Origin: Cohnella kolymensis
Lineage (GTDB): Bacteria > Bacillota > Bacilli > Paenibacillales > Paenibacillaceae
NCBI RefSeq assembly: GCF_000829465.1
Contig: NZ_JXAL01000001.1
Location: 62,001-126,000, forward strand
Direction: 5' to 3'
DNA: 64,000 nucleotides
In this document: piece after piece, positions 37,869 through 47,937 of the stretch
Layout of the letters: each line of letters begins with the position of its first letter
How positions within the stretch are numbered: the stretch's first letter is position 1
Made by a program: the position numbers and the translations under genes
Notes under the pieces: generated by a model
Seen by the model: the letters and a program-made list of their open reading frames with translations, nothing else
What the model was told of the DNA's origin: nothing
Database searches by the model: none

Positions 37869-38498
37869 TCAGTCTTGCAGTTTGACTGTTGACCGTCCTA
37901 CACTTTGTTCATTCCACGATAGATCTAACTCATCCCCATCATGAAGCGAACCGACACCGGCCGGTGTTCCGGTGAACAACAGATCGCCAGCCGACAATCC
38001 GTAATTGCTGCCGGCAAAGTCGGCCAGCTGCTGTAAATCGAACACCATATCCTTAATATTGCCTCGCTGAACCTCTTTGCCGTTAATTTGCATGGCAAAA
38101 TCATGGTTCGCCAATGCCTGCAGCCCCGGAAACTCCATCCAATGACCAAGCGGAGCGGAATTTCGGAAGCCTTTGGCGGCGAGCCATGGATGCCCCTTTG
38201 CCTTCAAGCGGTCTTGAACGTCGCGCAGCGTCAAATCCAATCCGACTGTAAAGCGAGAAAAAAGCTCATCGCAGCGAATGCCTTTTTCATACGGACGGCC
38301 CACGGCAACAACCAGCTCAGCCTCGTAATGCAGGGCACCCTGAGAGCCGGAGAGCGTCAGCAAGCCTCCATCCATAGCACATGCGGCGTGTGTAGGTTTG
38401 GTGAACAGCATCGGGGAAGACGGCACTTCGTTGCCAAGTTCCGCCGCATGAAGCCGATAATTACGTCCGACACAATAAATATTGCGAATGTCCATCAT
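37869..38498 (-). CDS. Fumarylacetoacetate hydrolase (FAH) family protein
   Basis: About 209 residues from ATG 38498 (or 38495). Signatures: IYCVGRNYRLHAAELG, ALHYEAELVVAVGR (metal-binding E-x-E), GLDLTLRDVQDRLKAKGHPW and GDLLFTGTPAGVG. Members act as C-C hydrolases or oxaloacetate/acylpyruvate hydrolases or tautomerases with Mg. It overlaps the GDPD stop by four bases and is the last gene of the long leftward run from hemE. Confidence 0.93.
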   Translation of the reverse strand: MMDIRNIYCVGRNYRLHAAELGNEVPSSPMLFTKPTHAACAMDGGLLTLSGSQGALHYEAELVVAVGRPYEKGIRCDELFSRFTVGLDLTLRDVQDRLKAKGHPWLAAKGFRNSAPLGHWMEFPGLQALANHDFAMQINGKEVQRGNIKDMVFDLQQLADFAGSNYGLSAGDLLFTGTPAGVGSLHDGDELDLSWNEQSVGRSTVKLQD

Positions 38499-39259
38499 GA
38501 TCGTCTGTTCTCCTCTTTGACGGCTGCCAGCCAGCGGTCCGGATAATTGGTGCAAATCTGAAAAGGCTCGGGCCGGTTCATCAATCGGCGTAAATCAGCG
38601 GGCGAGTTTACAGTCCAAGCCATCACGTCGATGCCGGCGTCTGCCGTCTGCTGCAGCAGCAGCGGGCTTAAGTGCCGGAACCCGATTGATAGATAAGAAG
38701 CTCCTAAAGATCGCAGTGTTGAAACCAAATCCTGCGGAAACGCATCTATAATGAGTCCCGTTCTGATCGATGGAAAATAATTTCTCACCGCAATCAGAAT
38801 ATCCGGTTGGAAGGACGTAATAACGGCGTGCTGTTCGAATTGATGGGAACGAATGACGTCAACTGCTCTGGCAGCGAGCAGAGTGCGATCCGCATCGTCC
38901 CCTTTCAATTCGATATTCAATCGGCATCTGCCGGATGTCAGTGAGAGCACCTCAGCAAGCGTCGGAACACCTTCGGTATAAAAAGAGGGATGAACCCAGC
39001 TGCCCGCATCCAACCGGCCCAGCTGCTCCGCCGTCAAATCGCGCACACGCCCTTCACCGTTGGTTGTACGTTTCAATATACCGTCATGTATGACGACCGG
39101 CACATCATCCCGGGAAAGATGAACGTCCAGCTCCATCCATTGCACGAAAGGCTGCGTCATCGCCAGGCGAAACGCGGCCATCGTATTTTCGGGCGCCATG
39201 CCGGACCAGCCGCGATGTGCGACACAAGGATGCAGCGAAGCGCGGGTCTGCTCATCCAT
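38495..39259 (-). CDS. Glycerophosphodiester phosphodiesterase
   Basis: About 254 residues from ATG 39259, with AGAGGA nine bases upstream. The TIM-barrel motifs are HRGWSGMAPENTMAAF, MELDVHLSRDDVPVVIHD and NIELKGDD. It splits glycerophosphodiesters into glycerol-3-phosphate and an alcohol. No signal peptide, so likely cytoplasmic. Confidence 0.94.
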   Translation of the reverse strand: MDEQTRASLHPCVAHRGWSGMAPENTMAAFRLAMTQPFVQWMELDVHLSRDDVPVVIHDGILKRTTNGEGRVRDLTAEQLGRLDAGSWVHPSFYTEGVPTLAEVLSLTSGRCRLNIELKGDDADRTLLAARAVDVIRSHQFEQHAVITSFQPDILIAVRNYFPSIRTGLIIDAFPQDLVSTLRSLGASYLSIGFRHLSPLLLQQTADAGIDVMAWTVNSPADLRRLMNRPEPFQICTNYPDRWLAAVKEENRRS

Positions 39260-39308
39260 TCTGATCATTCCTCTCGAGGAAAGTCGATTTGCGGGATTCA
39301 AATAGCTT

Positions 39309-40550
39309 TTAATTCTTTGCCACAATACGGCCATCCTCCTCTACCGAGGCACCGTATGACAGCCTCGACAGATTCGCGAGAAGTTGTTGTGCGGCCGCAG
39401 GAGCCATGGGTGCCGGCTGTGATGCATTCGCGAACATCGGCTGGAATTGCATCGAGCAGTTTCCATCTTTGCCGCACTCCGCGGTAAGGATGCCGGTCTG
39501 CGCACTTTTGGTGCTTGTCGTCGAGAACACAAAGTTGCCCAAGCTGTATGCGATCCATTTTCCTTTATACGCCTCAAAACCTTGCAGCACATGGGGGTGA
39601 CTGCCGATCACCAGGTCGGCCCCGGCATCCACAAAGGTGCGCGCCAAATACGTTTGATGCTTCACCGGCTGTTCTTTTCTTTCCTCGCCCCAATGTACCA
39701 TAACCACAACGATATCGGCGTTTTTGTCGGCTTCGCGAATGGTTGCGGCCGCGCGTGTCGGCGTGTACGTCTCCGCCACACCCGGGTGCGCCCGGTCGGC
39801 TTTCCATGACACTTCAGGAACAACCCTGGTCACGGCGACGAAAGCCACGGTAACTCCTTTAACTTCTATGTAAGCCGGTGTAAAAGCCTGCCGGTCGTCA
39901 GAACCCGCTCCTGCATGCAGCAAATCAATGTCATCCAAAGCATCCATCGTATCGCTCAGCCCAACCCAGCCGTAATCCAACGTATGATTGTTGGCGAGCG
40001 ACATGAAATCAAAGCCCGCTTCCTTGATCGCGGTCAAAGCCTCTTTCGTCCCGCGGAATACATACTGTTTGTTCTCGGCACCGGTACCCCGGTCCGTTAT
40101 CGGGCTTTCCAAATTTCCTGCGGCGATATCGGCGGCTTGGATAGCGGTGTTCGCGTGGCGGAACGGGTAATCGTAGCCGTTCTTTTTCATCAGCTCCAAC
40201 ACACGGGCGGCAGGCAGCACATCACCGACAAAAGAGATGGTGACCGGTTCGGCCGGCTGCTCGGGCTTAGGACTTCCCTCATTCGCAGCGGGCGGTTCGC
40301 CGGGGCTAGTAGATGGCTCTGGCGTCACCGTTGATGGAAGGGCTGCAGGAGGAGTCGACGCCGCTTGTGCTGCCGGAGATGTGGAAGCGTTTCCGGGCTT
40401 GCCCGAATGATCACCGGATCCGTACCATACCGCTCCTACTGCTCCAACAATAAGCACCAGCAATATGAGGTTCAAATATAGTAAAAAACGAGTGCGGCTG
40501 CGGCGTTCCGTCTTCTTTTTCTGCTGCGTGCGCGAGCGCGAATAAGACAT
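39309..40550 (-). CDS. CapA family protein (metallophosphatase-like, poly-gamma-glutamate type)
   Basis: About 413 residues from ATG 40550, with GGAGGGG upstream. A basic N-terminus (RTQQKKKTERRSRTR) and a transmembrane helix are followed by a low-complexity Ser/Thr/Pro linker, then the CapA fold: FVGDVLPA, GNLESPITDRG, SLANNHTLDYG, VHWGEERKEQP, GSHPHVLQG and YSLGNFVFS. The domain faces outward. No capB or capC is nearby, so polyglutamate synthesis is not implied. Confidence 0.9.
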   Translation of the reverse strand: MSYSRSRTQQKKKTERRSRTRFLLYLNLILLVLIVGAVGAVWYGSGDHSGKPGNASTSPAAQAASTPPAALPSTVTPEPSTSPGEPPAANEGSPKPEQPAEPVTISFVGDVLPAARVLELMKKNGYDYPFRHANTAIQAADIAAGNLESPITDRGTGAENKQYVFRGTKEALTAIKEAGFDFMSLANNHTLDYGWVGLSDTMDALDDIDLLHAGAGSDDRQAFTPAYIEVKGVTVAFVAVTRVVPEVSWKADRAHPGVAETYTPTRAAATIREADKNADIVVVMVHWGEERKEQPVKHQTYLARTFVDAGADLVIGSHPHVLQGFEAYKGKWIAYSLGNFVFSTTSTKSAQTGILTAECGKDGNCSMQFQPMFANASQPAPMAPAAAQQLLANLSRLSYGASVEEDGRIVAKN

Positions 40551-40612
40551 ATTGTAAGCTTCCCCTCCGTAATCTCTCTGCCCGTTATTATACATGAAGA
40601 AGAAGCCTCCGA

Positions 40613-41128
40613 CTATTCGGAGACTTTGAACCAATGCACGATATATTTCAGCAGCGCATCATTATTGTCGCTGCCATAAACGAACAATGGGGAGCCGCAC
40701 GACTCTGCCAGCAACTTGACGGACTCACTCTGCTCACGGACCGCTGCGGCGACCAGATTGGGCAGCTGCAGCAGATCCGCATCCCCCTCGTCTCGGAGCA
40801 GGACGATTTTAGGATAAGGCGCTGTTTTGAAGCCCTCTGCAATTACGCCGTCCAAACCATGATCCCGCATGGACCCCAGCAGTTCAGCGATCTCGGTCGG
40901 ACGTTCGACGTACCAGGCCGTTCTATGAGCGGACGAGATGGCCGTAACGTGAGCTCCGGCTTGCCGATGACGCCAAGTATCTTTGCCTGGCGCATCGGGC
41001 TCGAAGTCATGCCCGTCATGTTTAACCGTGCCGATTCTCAGACCCCGGGCCGTTAAAGATCGGATGAGTTCCACCGTCAATGTGGTTTTTCCTGCGTTTT
41101 TGTAACCGACCACCTGCAGGATCTTCAC
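40613..41128 (-). CDS. mobB: Molybdopterin-guanine dinucleotide biosynthesis protein MobB
   Basis: About 171 residues from GTG 41128, with GGGGGC upstream. Walker A GYKNAGKTTL near 7, then VKHDGHDFEPDAPGKDTWRHRQAG and VIAEGFKTAPYPKI. A GTPase that assists MobA in making bis-MGD cofactor. It directly follows moeA. Confidence 0.94.
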   Translation of the reverse strand: MKILQVVGYKNAGKTTLTVELIRSLTARGLRIGTVKHDGHDFEPDAPGKDTWRHRQAGAHVTAISSAHRTAWYVERPTEIAELLGSMRDHGLDGVIAEGFKTAPYPKIVLLRDEGDADLLQLPNLVAAAVREQSESVKLLAESCGSPLFVYGSDNNDALLKYIVHWFKVSE

Positions 41129-41139
41129 CTTGTCGCCCC

Positions 41140-42399
41140 CTATTCGATTCGCCATGCCGTTACCAGTTCACCCTGCTCCAACGTTTCTTTCAGAGGAGGA
41201 ATTTCGATCAAACAATCCGCGCCGACAATGGTGGTCATGAGGCTCGATTTATCCTCTCCGGTCGGTGTCACCCAAACCATCCCGTCGCGCACCTCGCTGC
41301 TGCCGCGAATATATCGGCGGAACGCATTCACTTTAGGGAATTCCGCGCCAAGCCGGGCTGTGAATGATTTCCCATATGGATTGCTCACTCTCTGCATCGC
41401 TTTCAGCGCCGGTAAGACAAACAGGTTAAACCCGACGAAACAGGCGCCGGGATTGCCGGACAGTGCGATCAGCAGCTTGCCGTCCAATACGGCTGCCGTT
41501 GTGGGGCTTCCCGGCCTCATCGCCACCTTGTTGAACAGCATTCGTCCGTCCCAGTTCGCCAGCACATCGACCATCACATCATAATCGCCAACGGAGACAC
41601 CGCCGGTTGTAAGCAGCAAGTCACATTCCCGCAATCCTTTCTCCACAAGCGTTCGCGCCGCCTCTATGTCATCCGGCACTTTGCCTAGCATCACCGGTTC
41701 CACATGGGCTGCCTTCAGCAGAGCGGCGAGCATAGGAGCGTTGCTGTTGCGGATTTTGGCCGGTTCCAGCGGTTCATCCACCTCAAGAAGCTCGGAACCG
41801 GTGGACAGCACACCGACCCGCGGACGCCGTGTGACGGATACAGGCGCGCAGCCGCACGCTGCGAGCAGTGCGGTTTCACCTGTACCGATCAACTGACCCG
41901 CTTCCAGCAATCGTGCTCCGGTTTGCATCTCACTGCCGATTTCTGAAATATTATTGCCTGCCGGCACGCGTTTGGAAATGAGGACGTATGAATTGCCTTC
42001 GCGCTGTTCCGTTTTGGTCATTTCCAGCATAACGACGGCATCGGCGCCTTCCGGCACCATTCCGCCCGTCATGATGCGGCACGCCTGCCCCGGTCCGAGC
42101 GGAAAGCGAGGCGCCTTGCCTGCGGGAAGGGATTCCACAACGATCAATTCTGCCGGGCCATCCGCTGCAGCATTCATTAAATCTGCCGTCCGAACAGCAT
42201 AACCATCCATTCCCGAGCGTCGGAACGGAGGAAACGGATGGGGCGCGGCAACCGGCTCGGCCAAACGCCTGCCCCAAGCCTCAAGCAGCGGGACGGATTC
42301 AACGGGCAATGGGCGAACATGTTCCAGGATCAGCCTCTGCGCTTCCTCCGGCTGCAGGGCATGGCGATGAAACCTTTCAGGATTAGGATCAGGCTGCAT
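41140..42399 (-). CDS. moeA: Molybdopterin molybdenumtransferase MoeA
   Basis: 419 residues. Inserts molybdate into adenylated molybdopterin. PFRRSGMDGYAVR, RIMTGGMVPEGADAVV, GVLSTGSEL, LLTTGGVSVGDYD and KVAMRPGSPT are all family hallmarks. ATG 42399 follows AAGGAG. In a mobA-moeA-mobB group; no moaA or molybdate importer is in the window. Confidence 0.96.
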   Translation of the reverse strand: MQPDPNPERFHRHALQPEEAQRLILEHVRPLPVESVPLLEAWGRRLAEPVAAPHPFPPFRRSGMDGYAVRTADLMNAAADGPAELIVVESLPAGKAPRFPLGPGQACRIMTGGMVPEGADAVVMLEMTKTEQREGNSYVLISKRVPAGNNISEIGSEMQTGARLLEAGQLIGTGETALLAACGCAPVSVTRRPRVGVLSTGSELLEVDEPLEPAKIRNSNAPMLAALLKAAHVEPVMLGKVPDDIEAARTLVEKGLRECDLLLTTGGVSVGDYDVMVDVLANWDGRMLFNKVAMRPGSPTTAAVLDGKLLIALSGNPGACFVGFNLFVLPALKAMQRVSNPYGKSFTARLGAEFPKVNAFRRYIRGSSEVRDGMVWVTPTGEDKSSLMTTIVGADCLIEIPPLKETLEQGELVTAWRIE

Positions 42400-42416
42400 A
42401 GCGCTCGCTCCTTCTT

Positions 42417-43028
42417 TTATTCCTCACGATATAAAAGCTTCGCTTGATTGTATTGTTCAGGCGTATCAACATCATCGGCAAAATGTAACGGTATACCGCG
42501 ATCCTTAAACTCCTGTTCCTCGATACCGCACCAACTGATGCCTTGCAACAGGGAAACGAGCTTTCTTTCACCACTGAGAATTAGCGCCTCAACAGAATCG
42601 GCAAGCGCTTTGCGGTACAGTCCATGCAGAGGTTGAAGCCGTCCTCGGATGACAGGGATTACAGCTTGAAAGCTTCCTGCCTCCATCCGCTCGGACAAAA
42701 GAAGTGCGGCATCCACACTGATAAAAGGCTGATCGCACGCCATTAACCAGACAGGGTCGTAAGTTGCGGCCTTCAATCCGGCATGCAAACCGGCGAGCGG
42801 ACCCTCTCCTACGAACCGGTCGGCTGCAATCCGCACAGGCTTGCCGGGAGAGATACGATCTCCGAAGGCTTTGTCATTGGAAACGACGATAATTTCATCG
42901 GCCCATCGGCCGGCAATCCGAATCTGCCGGTCAATCAATGTGCCGTCGCCCCAAGGAAGCAAAGCTTTATTGACGCCGCCCATACGCCGTCCTTGCCCGC
43001 CGGCCAAAATAACAGCGGATACCGCCAT
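42417..43028 (-). CDS. mobA: Molybdenum cofactor guanylyltransferase MobA
   Basis: 203 residues. AVILAGGQGRRMGGVNKALLP is the nucleotidyltransferase signature, followed by GPLAGLHAGL and MACDQPFI. It adds GMP to molybdopterin. It starts 12 bp after hemY and precedes moeA by 17 bp, which puts heme and molybdenum cofactor genes on one transcript. Confidence 0.95.
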   Translation of the reverse strand: MAVSAVILAGGQGRRMGGVNKALLPWGDGTLIDRQIRIAGRWADEIIVVSNDKAFGDRISPGKPVRIAADRFVGEGPLAGLHAGLKAATYDPVWLMACDQPFISVDAALLLSERMEAGSFQAVIPVIRGRLQPLHGLYRKALADSVEALILSGERKLVSLLQGISWCGIEEQEFKDRGIPLHFADDVDTPEQYNQAKLLYREE

Positions 43029-43040
43029 GGAGCCGCCCCC

Positions 43041-44507
43041 TTAACGCACAGATTGGATGAGAGCCGCCGCGGCTTCTCTTCCTTGCTCGACGCAGTCGGG
43101 CAAACCCACCCCGCCGAATGCGGCTCCCGTTGCCAATACGCCGGGAAGCCGGCGGGCAAGAAGCTCGCGCAGCGCAGCAATAGCGTCCACATGGCCCACA
43201 GGATATTGCGGCATCGAATGTCGCAGCCGGGTAATCTCTACAAATACAGGCGCTGCGGACAAGCCCATCAAATCCTGCAAGTCCCGGCGCACCGCCGCCG
43301 TTAACTCCTCATCCGGCAATTCCACGCCTTGTTCATCACCTGCACGCCCGACATAACAGCGGATGAGCCGCTTGCCTTCCGGCGCCGTATGCAGCCACTT
43401 GGCCGAAGTCCAAGTGCTTGCGGTAATCTGCCGATTCTCGGACCGGGGCACAAGAAAGCCGGAGCCGTCAAGCTCGGCGCCGAAATCTGCCGCATCATAG
43501 CCGAGCACCACATTGGCGACCGAGACGTAACGGATATTCGTAAGCGCCGCCGTCTCCATGTGCGGTTGGAGCAGATCTACAGCCGCATACGCAGGCAGTG
43601 TACTAATGACACCGTCCGTCTCCAACGTGCTGCCATCCGATAATTCCAATCGATATACCGCTTGCTTACCGTCTATACCCGATGCTTTGGCGAGCGAAAC
43701 GACGCGGGCACCGAGACGGATGTCACAGCCTTCCGAGCGCAGACGCTGTGCGAGCGCTTCGACGATCGTCGACAATCCCCCGCGAAAAGTAAGGAACACC
43801 GATGCAGGCAAAGTACCACCGGCCGCTGGCACAGCCGCTCCTGAATTTATCTGTGCGGTTTTGCGGTTCTCAGTCATTCCGCGGATGAGACTGCCGTACT
43901 GTTGTTCCATCTCCTTGAACTGCGGGAAAGTCGCCTGCAAACCTAAACGGTACAAATCGCCGGCATGAATTCCCGCTAGCAGCGGTTCGAATATTCCGGT
44001 CACCATTTCCCGCCCAAACCGCCGCTCCAGAAAAGCGCCGACGGATTCATCGCTCGTATCGCTGCTGCGTGGGATGTCCATCTCTTCGAGCGCGCGCCGT
44101 TTGCCCTCATCGGAAATCAGCCCGGTCTCCATAAACTTATCAATATCCGCTGGAATGCCTAACGTCAGCCCTTGAGGCATCGGATGCAGCACCCCGTTCC
44201 GCGCGATATAAGTTTTCTTGGCGGCAGGGTTCGTGCCGGTCAATTCCTCTGTCAGCCCAAGCTCCTCAGCCAGCCGGATCATCGGGAGCTTGCGGCCGAG
44301 AAAGGAATCCGGGCCGCGTTCGATGACGAACCCGTCTCTGAGCAGCGTATTCACTCGACCGCCTAGTCTGTCGGATGCTTCGAGAACCGTAACCTCTGCG
44401 CGCTCTCCCCGCTCAGCGGCGTATTTCATTAAATAAAAAGCGGCGCTAAGGCCGGTGATGCCGCCGCCCAGAACCGCCATCCGGCGTACTTGCTGCGTTA
44501 TCATCAT
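43041..44507 (-). CDS. hemY: Coproporphyrinogen III oxidase / protoporphyrinogen oxidase (HemY/CgoX)
   Basis: 488 residues. FAD-binding GGGITGLSAAFYLMK near 14, ERGPDSFLGRK, GLQATFPQF and the C-terminal GVLATGAAFGGVGLPDCVEQGREAA. In Firmicutes it oxidises coproporphyrinogen III to coproporphyrin III. The start overlaps the hemH stop as ATGA. Confidence 0.95.
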   Translation of the reverse strand: MMITQQVRRMAVLGGGITGLSAAFYLMKYAAERGERAEVTVLEASDRLGGRVNTLLRDGFVIERGPDSFLGRKLPMIRLAEELGLTEELTGTNPAAKKTYIARNGVLHPMPQGLTLGIPADIDKFMETGLISDEGKRRALEEMDIPRSSDTSDESVGAFLERRFGREMVTGIFEPLLAGIHAGDLYRLGLQATFPQFKEMEQQYGSLIRGMTENRKTAQINSGAAVPAAGGTLPASVFLTFRGGLSTIVEALAQRLRSEGCDIRLGARVVSLAKASGIDGKQAVYRLELSDGSTLETDGVISTLPAYAAVDLLQPHMETAALTNIRYVSVANVVLGYDAADFGAELDGSGFLVPRSENRQITASTWTSAKWLHTAPEGKRLIRCYVGRAGDEQGVELPDEELTAAVRRDLQDLMGLSAAPVFVEITRLRHSMPQYPVGHVDAIAALRELLARRLPGVLATGAAFGGVGLPDCVEQGREAAAALIQSVR

Positions 44508-45445
44508 TCACTCTCCTTAAGCGCCGCCAGCACCGACTCAGCCAGTGCAGTCATATATTGAGCGTCGTCATTCAGCATTCGAATCCGCTCAAGTCTCATA
44601 CCGCGTTCCTCAGCGAACTTTCGGGCTTCAATATCGAGATCATACAATACTTCCAGATGATCCGACACGAAGCCGACAGGGGCGACGAGTACCGATTTCA
44701 CGCCTTCGCCGTTGAGCCGGTCCAATGTCTCCAGAATATCCGGTCCGAGCCAAGGCTGCCCGGTTTGGCCGGCGCTTTGCCATGTGAACTCCCATTTCCG
44801 GACACCTGCCTCCTCTGCGACTGCACGCGAGGTTTCCAGCAGCTGCTCGGGATAAGGATCCTTCATCTCAACAATTCTTGCCGGAAGACTGTGGGCGCTG
44901 AACAGAACCATCGTGTCTTCCCGCGATCCGCCAAAACGATCCAATCCTTCTTGAACACGGCTGCTGAGCTCATCGATTAACTGAGGATGCAGGTGATATT
45001 CACGCACGGTTTGCATCTTAATGCCGTGTTTTGCCGCTTCTTCCTCTGCGCGCTTCATATACCCGCCCACACTCATAACGGAGTACTGAGGCGTCAGCAC
45101 GATCGCCACGGCCTTCTTAATTCCATTTGCAGCCATCGCGGCTACTCCGTCTTCAATAAATGGAGAAGCATGCTTCAGCCCTTGATAGCACACGAATGCG
45201 CCTTCACCGGCGAGCTCATCAAGCGTCCGCTGCAATGCGGACACTTGCCGGTCGGTATTTTCCCGCAAAGGGAAAACGCCGCCGACAATCGCACGATAAC
45301 GCGCCGTCAAATCTGCCAATTGCTCAGCGCTGGGCGGATTGCCCCGCCGGATGTGGGTATAGTACGCTTCCACGCCTTCTAAGGATTCGGGAGTTCCGTA
45401 TGACATCACGAGAACTCCAATTGCGTTGCTCTCTTTCGTACTCAC
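44504..45445 (-). CDS. hemH: Coproporphyrin ferrochelatase (HemH/CpfC)
   Basis: 313 residues from GTG 45445, overlapping the hemE stop as GTGA. MSYGTPESLEGVEAYYTHIRRG near the start, FSAHSLPARI with the metal-binding His, and PVGFVSDHLEVLYDLD with the catalytic Glu region. It inserts iron into coproporphyrin III. Confidence 0.96.
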   Translation of the reverse strand: MSTKESNAIGVLVMSYGTPESLEGVEAYYTHIRRGNPPSAEQLADLTARYRAIVGGVFPLRENTDRQVSALQRTLDELAGEGAFVCYQGLKHASPFIEDGVAAMAANGIKKAVAIVLTPQYSVMSVGGYMKRAEEEAAKHGIKMQTVREYHLHPQLIDELSSRVQEGLDRFGGSREDTMVLFSAHSLPARIVEMKDPYPEQLLETSRAVAEEAGVRKWEFTWQSAGQTGQPWLGPDILETLDRLNGEGVKSVLVAPVGFVSDHLEVLYDLDIEARKFAEERGMRLERIRMLNDDAQYMTALAESVLAALKESE

Positions 45446-46497
45446 GGCTTCACCCCCGCGGCGATGCGGCTTTCCGAGTAGGAATGAACGAATTCCGTCA
45501 ACTCACGCAATTTCTCCAGCGAAGCTTCCGGGTATAATCCGTGTCCAAGGTTAAAAATAAAGCCGGGCTCCTTCATTCCTTCATCCAGCAAACGACGCGC
45601 ATGCTGATGAATGATCTCGGTCGGAGCGGTCAATACATACGGGTCGAGATTGCCCTGAACAGCGAACTTGCCTGCTGTGCGAAGACGACCGTCCGTTAAC
45701 GAAACGCGCCAATCCAGTCCCACGACTTCCGTTTTCAGACCGGTTAAGTGAGGCAGCAGTTCCCCGGAGCTCACCCCTGGGAAATAGATTTTGGGAATGT
45801 CCAGATCGGACAATCTGTCGAAAATATGCTCAACATGAGGAAGCACATATTCCTTGAAGTCGTGAGGCGCCAGCGAGCCTACCCAGCTGTCGAACAGCTG
45901 CACTGCTTTCGCACCTGCCTTCACATGGGCGCGCAAATAGTCCGCTGCCATATCGGACAGCTTGCTCATGAGGCGATGCCACACTTGCGGTTCACCGTAC
46001 ATCAGCGCCTTGGTTTGCAAATAAGTTTTGGTCGGACGTCCTTCCACAATATAGCTGGCCAAAGTAAACGGTGCGCCCGCGAACGTAATGAGCGGCACCT
46101 CCAGCTCCCGATCCAATATCGCGATCGTCTCCAGAATGTGAGCCAGGTCGCCTTCCACATCGATGGGCTTCAGCCGATCCACATCGCTGGCCTGCCGTAC
46201 CGGATTTTGAATGACCGGTCCGATATTCTTCACGATATCGAAGTCAATGCCAATGGAAGCGACGGGATTCATAATATCGGAATAAAGAATGGCGGCATCC
46301 ACCCCCAGCTTGCGCACAGGCATTAAAGTAACCTCTGCCGCGAGCTCCGGCTGTCTGCAAATCTCCAGAAGCGTATATTTCTCTTTTATTTTGCGATAAT
46401 CGGGATCGTAACGGCCGGCTTGCCGCATGTACCACACAGGCACCCGATCCACGGCTAGCTTGCGGCACGCTCGTAAAAAACGATCATTATAGCTCAT
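45442..46497 (-). CDS. hemE: Uroporphyrinogen decarboxylase
   Basis: 351 residues. VPVWYMRQAGRYDPDYR near 19, AILYSDIMNP, GAPFTLASYIVEG and FNLGHGLYPEA are conserved. It turns uroporphyrinogen III into coproporphyrinogen III. ATG 46497 follows GAGG. First gene of the nine-gene leftward run. Confidence 0.97.
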   Translation of the reverse strand: MSYNDRFLRACRKLAVDRVPVWYMRQAGRYDPDYRKIKEKYTLLEICRQPELAAEVTLMPVRKLGVDAAILYSDIMNPVASIGIDFDIVKNIGPVIQNPVRQASDVDRLKPIDVEGDLAHILETIAILDRELEVPLITFAGAPFTLASYIVEGRPTKTYLQTKALMYGEPQVWHRLMSKLSDMAADYLRAHVKAGAKAVQLFDSWVGSLAPHDFKEYVLPHVEHIFDRLSDLDIPKIYFPGVSSGELLPHLTGLKTEVVGLDWRVSLTDGRLRTAGKFAVQGNLDPYVLTAPTEIIHQHARRLLDEGMKEPGFIFNLGHGLYPEASLEKLRELTEFVHSYSESRIAAGVKP

Positions 46498-46679
46498 TTA
46501 GCGTCCTCATTTATTCGATGGAATGGTTAATCTTTGCTTTCATTATGCCCTTTTTGCCGTCCCCGAACAACCTCGAACATCCCGCCGACTATGACAATAG
46601 TTTGACAATGGGCGCAATGCCCCGTGTCGGGCATGTGCTATACTGTCGTTATTGAGCCTTGTAATGAAAGGAGAAACAG

Positions 46680-47886
46680 ATGCAGCGGTGGAAAATTAAT
46701 CTGGTGGTTTTGTCCGGCGGCAACTTCCTGGTGATGGCCGGAATGACCATGATTATGCCATTCTTGGCGCTCTACATACAGGAGCTGGGCGTTACGGATG
46801 AGCACGCGGTCGGCGTTTGGGCCGGTTTGATTTTTGCAGCGAACTTCGTCACAGCGTTTCTTTTTCAACCGATTTGGGGAAAGCTTTCGGATCGTTACGG
46901 CCGTAAAATGATGCTGCTGCGTTCGGGGTTCGGGATGGCGATCGTCATGCTGTTGATGGGCTTTGCGGCGGCGCCGTGGCATCTCCTCGTGCTGCGGCTG
47001 CTGAACGGCATTATATCCGGTTTCGCTCCTGCGGCGGTCGCGCTGGTTGCGGCCACAACGCCAAAGGAAAGAATGGGCTTCGCCATGGGGACGCTTCAAT
47101 CAGGCGCTACTGCCGGAACGATATTGGGGCCGTTCATCGGAGGTCTGTTGGCGGACACCTTCGGGTTTCGCCCGATCTTCTATATCACGGGCTCGCTCTT
47201 ATTCGTAGCCTCCGTGCTCTCATGGCTGTTAGTGAAGGAAAACTTCGATCGCGCCGCGGCTTCCAAACGTGTACAGGTCAGCGTGTTCAAAGGGCTGCGT
47301 GAATTAATCGTCATTCCTCAGCTCCCGGCGCTGCTGTCTGTGACATTCCTCATCCAGTTTGCGATGCTAAGCCCAATGGCTCTTATTCCGCTTTATGTGC
47401 AGCATCTTCATGGCACAACCGAGAATCTGGCGTTTTATGCCGGGTTTGTCGGGTCTGTAACCGGCATCTCGAATATGGTCTCCGCCTCCGATCCTGGGAC
47501 GTCTCAGCGATCGCATCGGAGCGTCCCGCATACTGATTTACTCCATTGCCGGAGCCGCGTTGATGCTAATACCCCAGGCATTCGTCGGATCGGTCGGCGA
47601 GCTGCTCGTTTGGCGCTTTTTGCTTGGGTGCTTTATGGGAGGCCTAATCCCCACTGTGAATGCGCTCATCCGTCGCTATACGCCCGACGGAATGGAAAGC
47701 CGCGCCTTCGGCTTTAACGGCAGCGCCATGAGTCTCGGCAACATGGCCGGTCCGGTGGTGGGCGGCGCGTTGTCCGGTCTCATCGGCATTGAAGGGCTGT
47801 TCCTTCTCGCAGCGGCCCTCTTATTCATCACCTGCGCCTGGGCATCCCGAAGCCTTCAAGTCCCCTTAACGAAAAAGAGCTTGTAA
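46680..47886 (+). CDS. MFS multidrug-type exporter (DHA1, MdtG-like), frameshifted
   Basis: About 401 residues when joined, twelve transmembrane helices. Motif A is GKLSDRYGRK near 65 and motif C-like GATAGTILGPFIGG near 145, which are typical of drug/H+ antiporters. The frame breaks near 47481-47490: GISNMVSA continues as PILGRLSDRIGASRILIYS only if one base is removed from the CCTCC stretch. Start ATG 46680 behind AAAGGAG. Confidence 0.88.
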
Positions 47887-47909
47887 CCCTTAACGAAAAA
47901 GAGCTTGTA
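47863..47909 (+). repeat. 24-bp tandem duplication at the exporter stop codon
   Basis: CCCTTAACGAAAAAGAGC plus TTGTAA occurs at 47863 and again at 47887. The first copy encodes the last residues and stop of the exporter; the second lies just beyond. Confidence 0.9.
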
Positions 47910-47937
47910 GTAATTGCATTGTATTGACAGGCAAAGA

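Noticed and set aside
46560-46660. TTGACA and TATACT hexamers before the MFS gene as a promoter
   Set aside because: They are about 31 bp apart, too far even for a MerR-type promoter.
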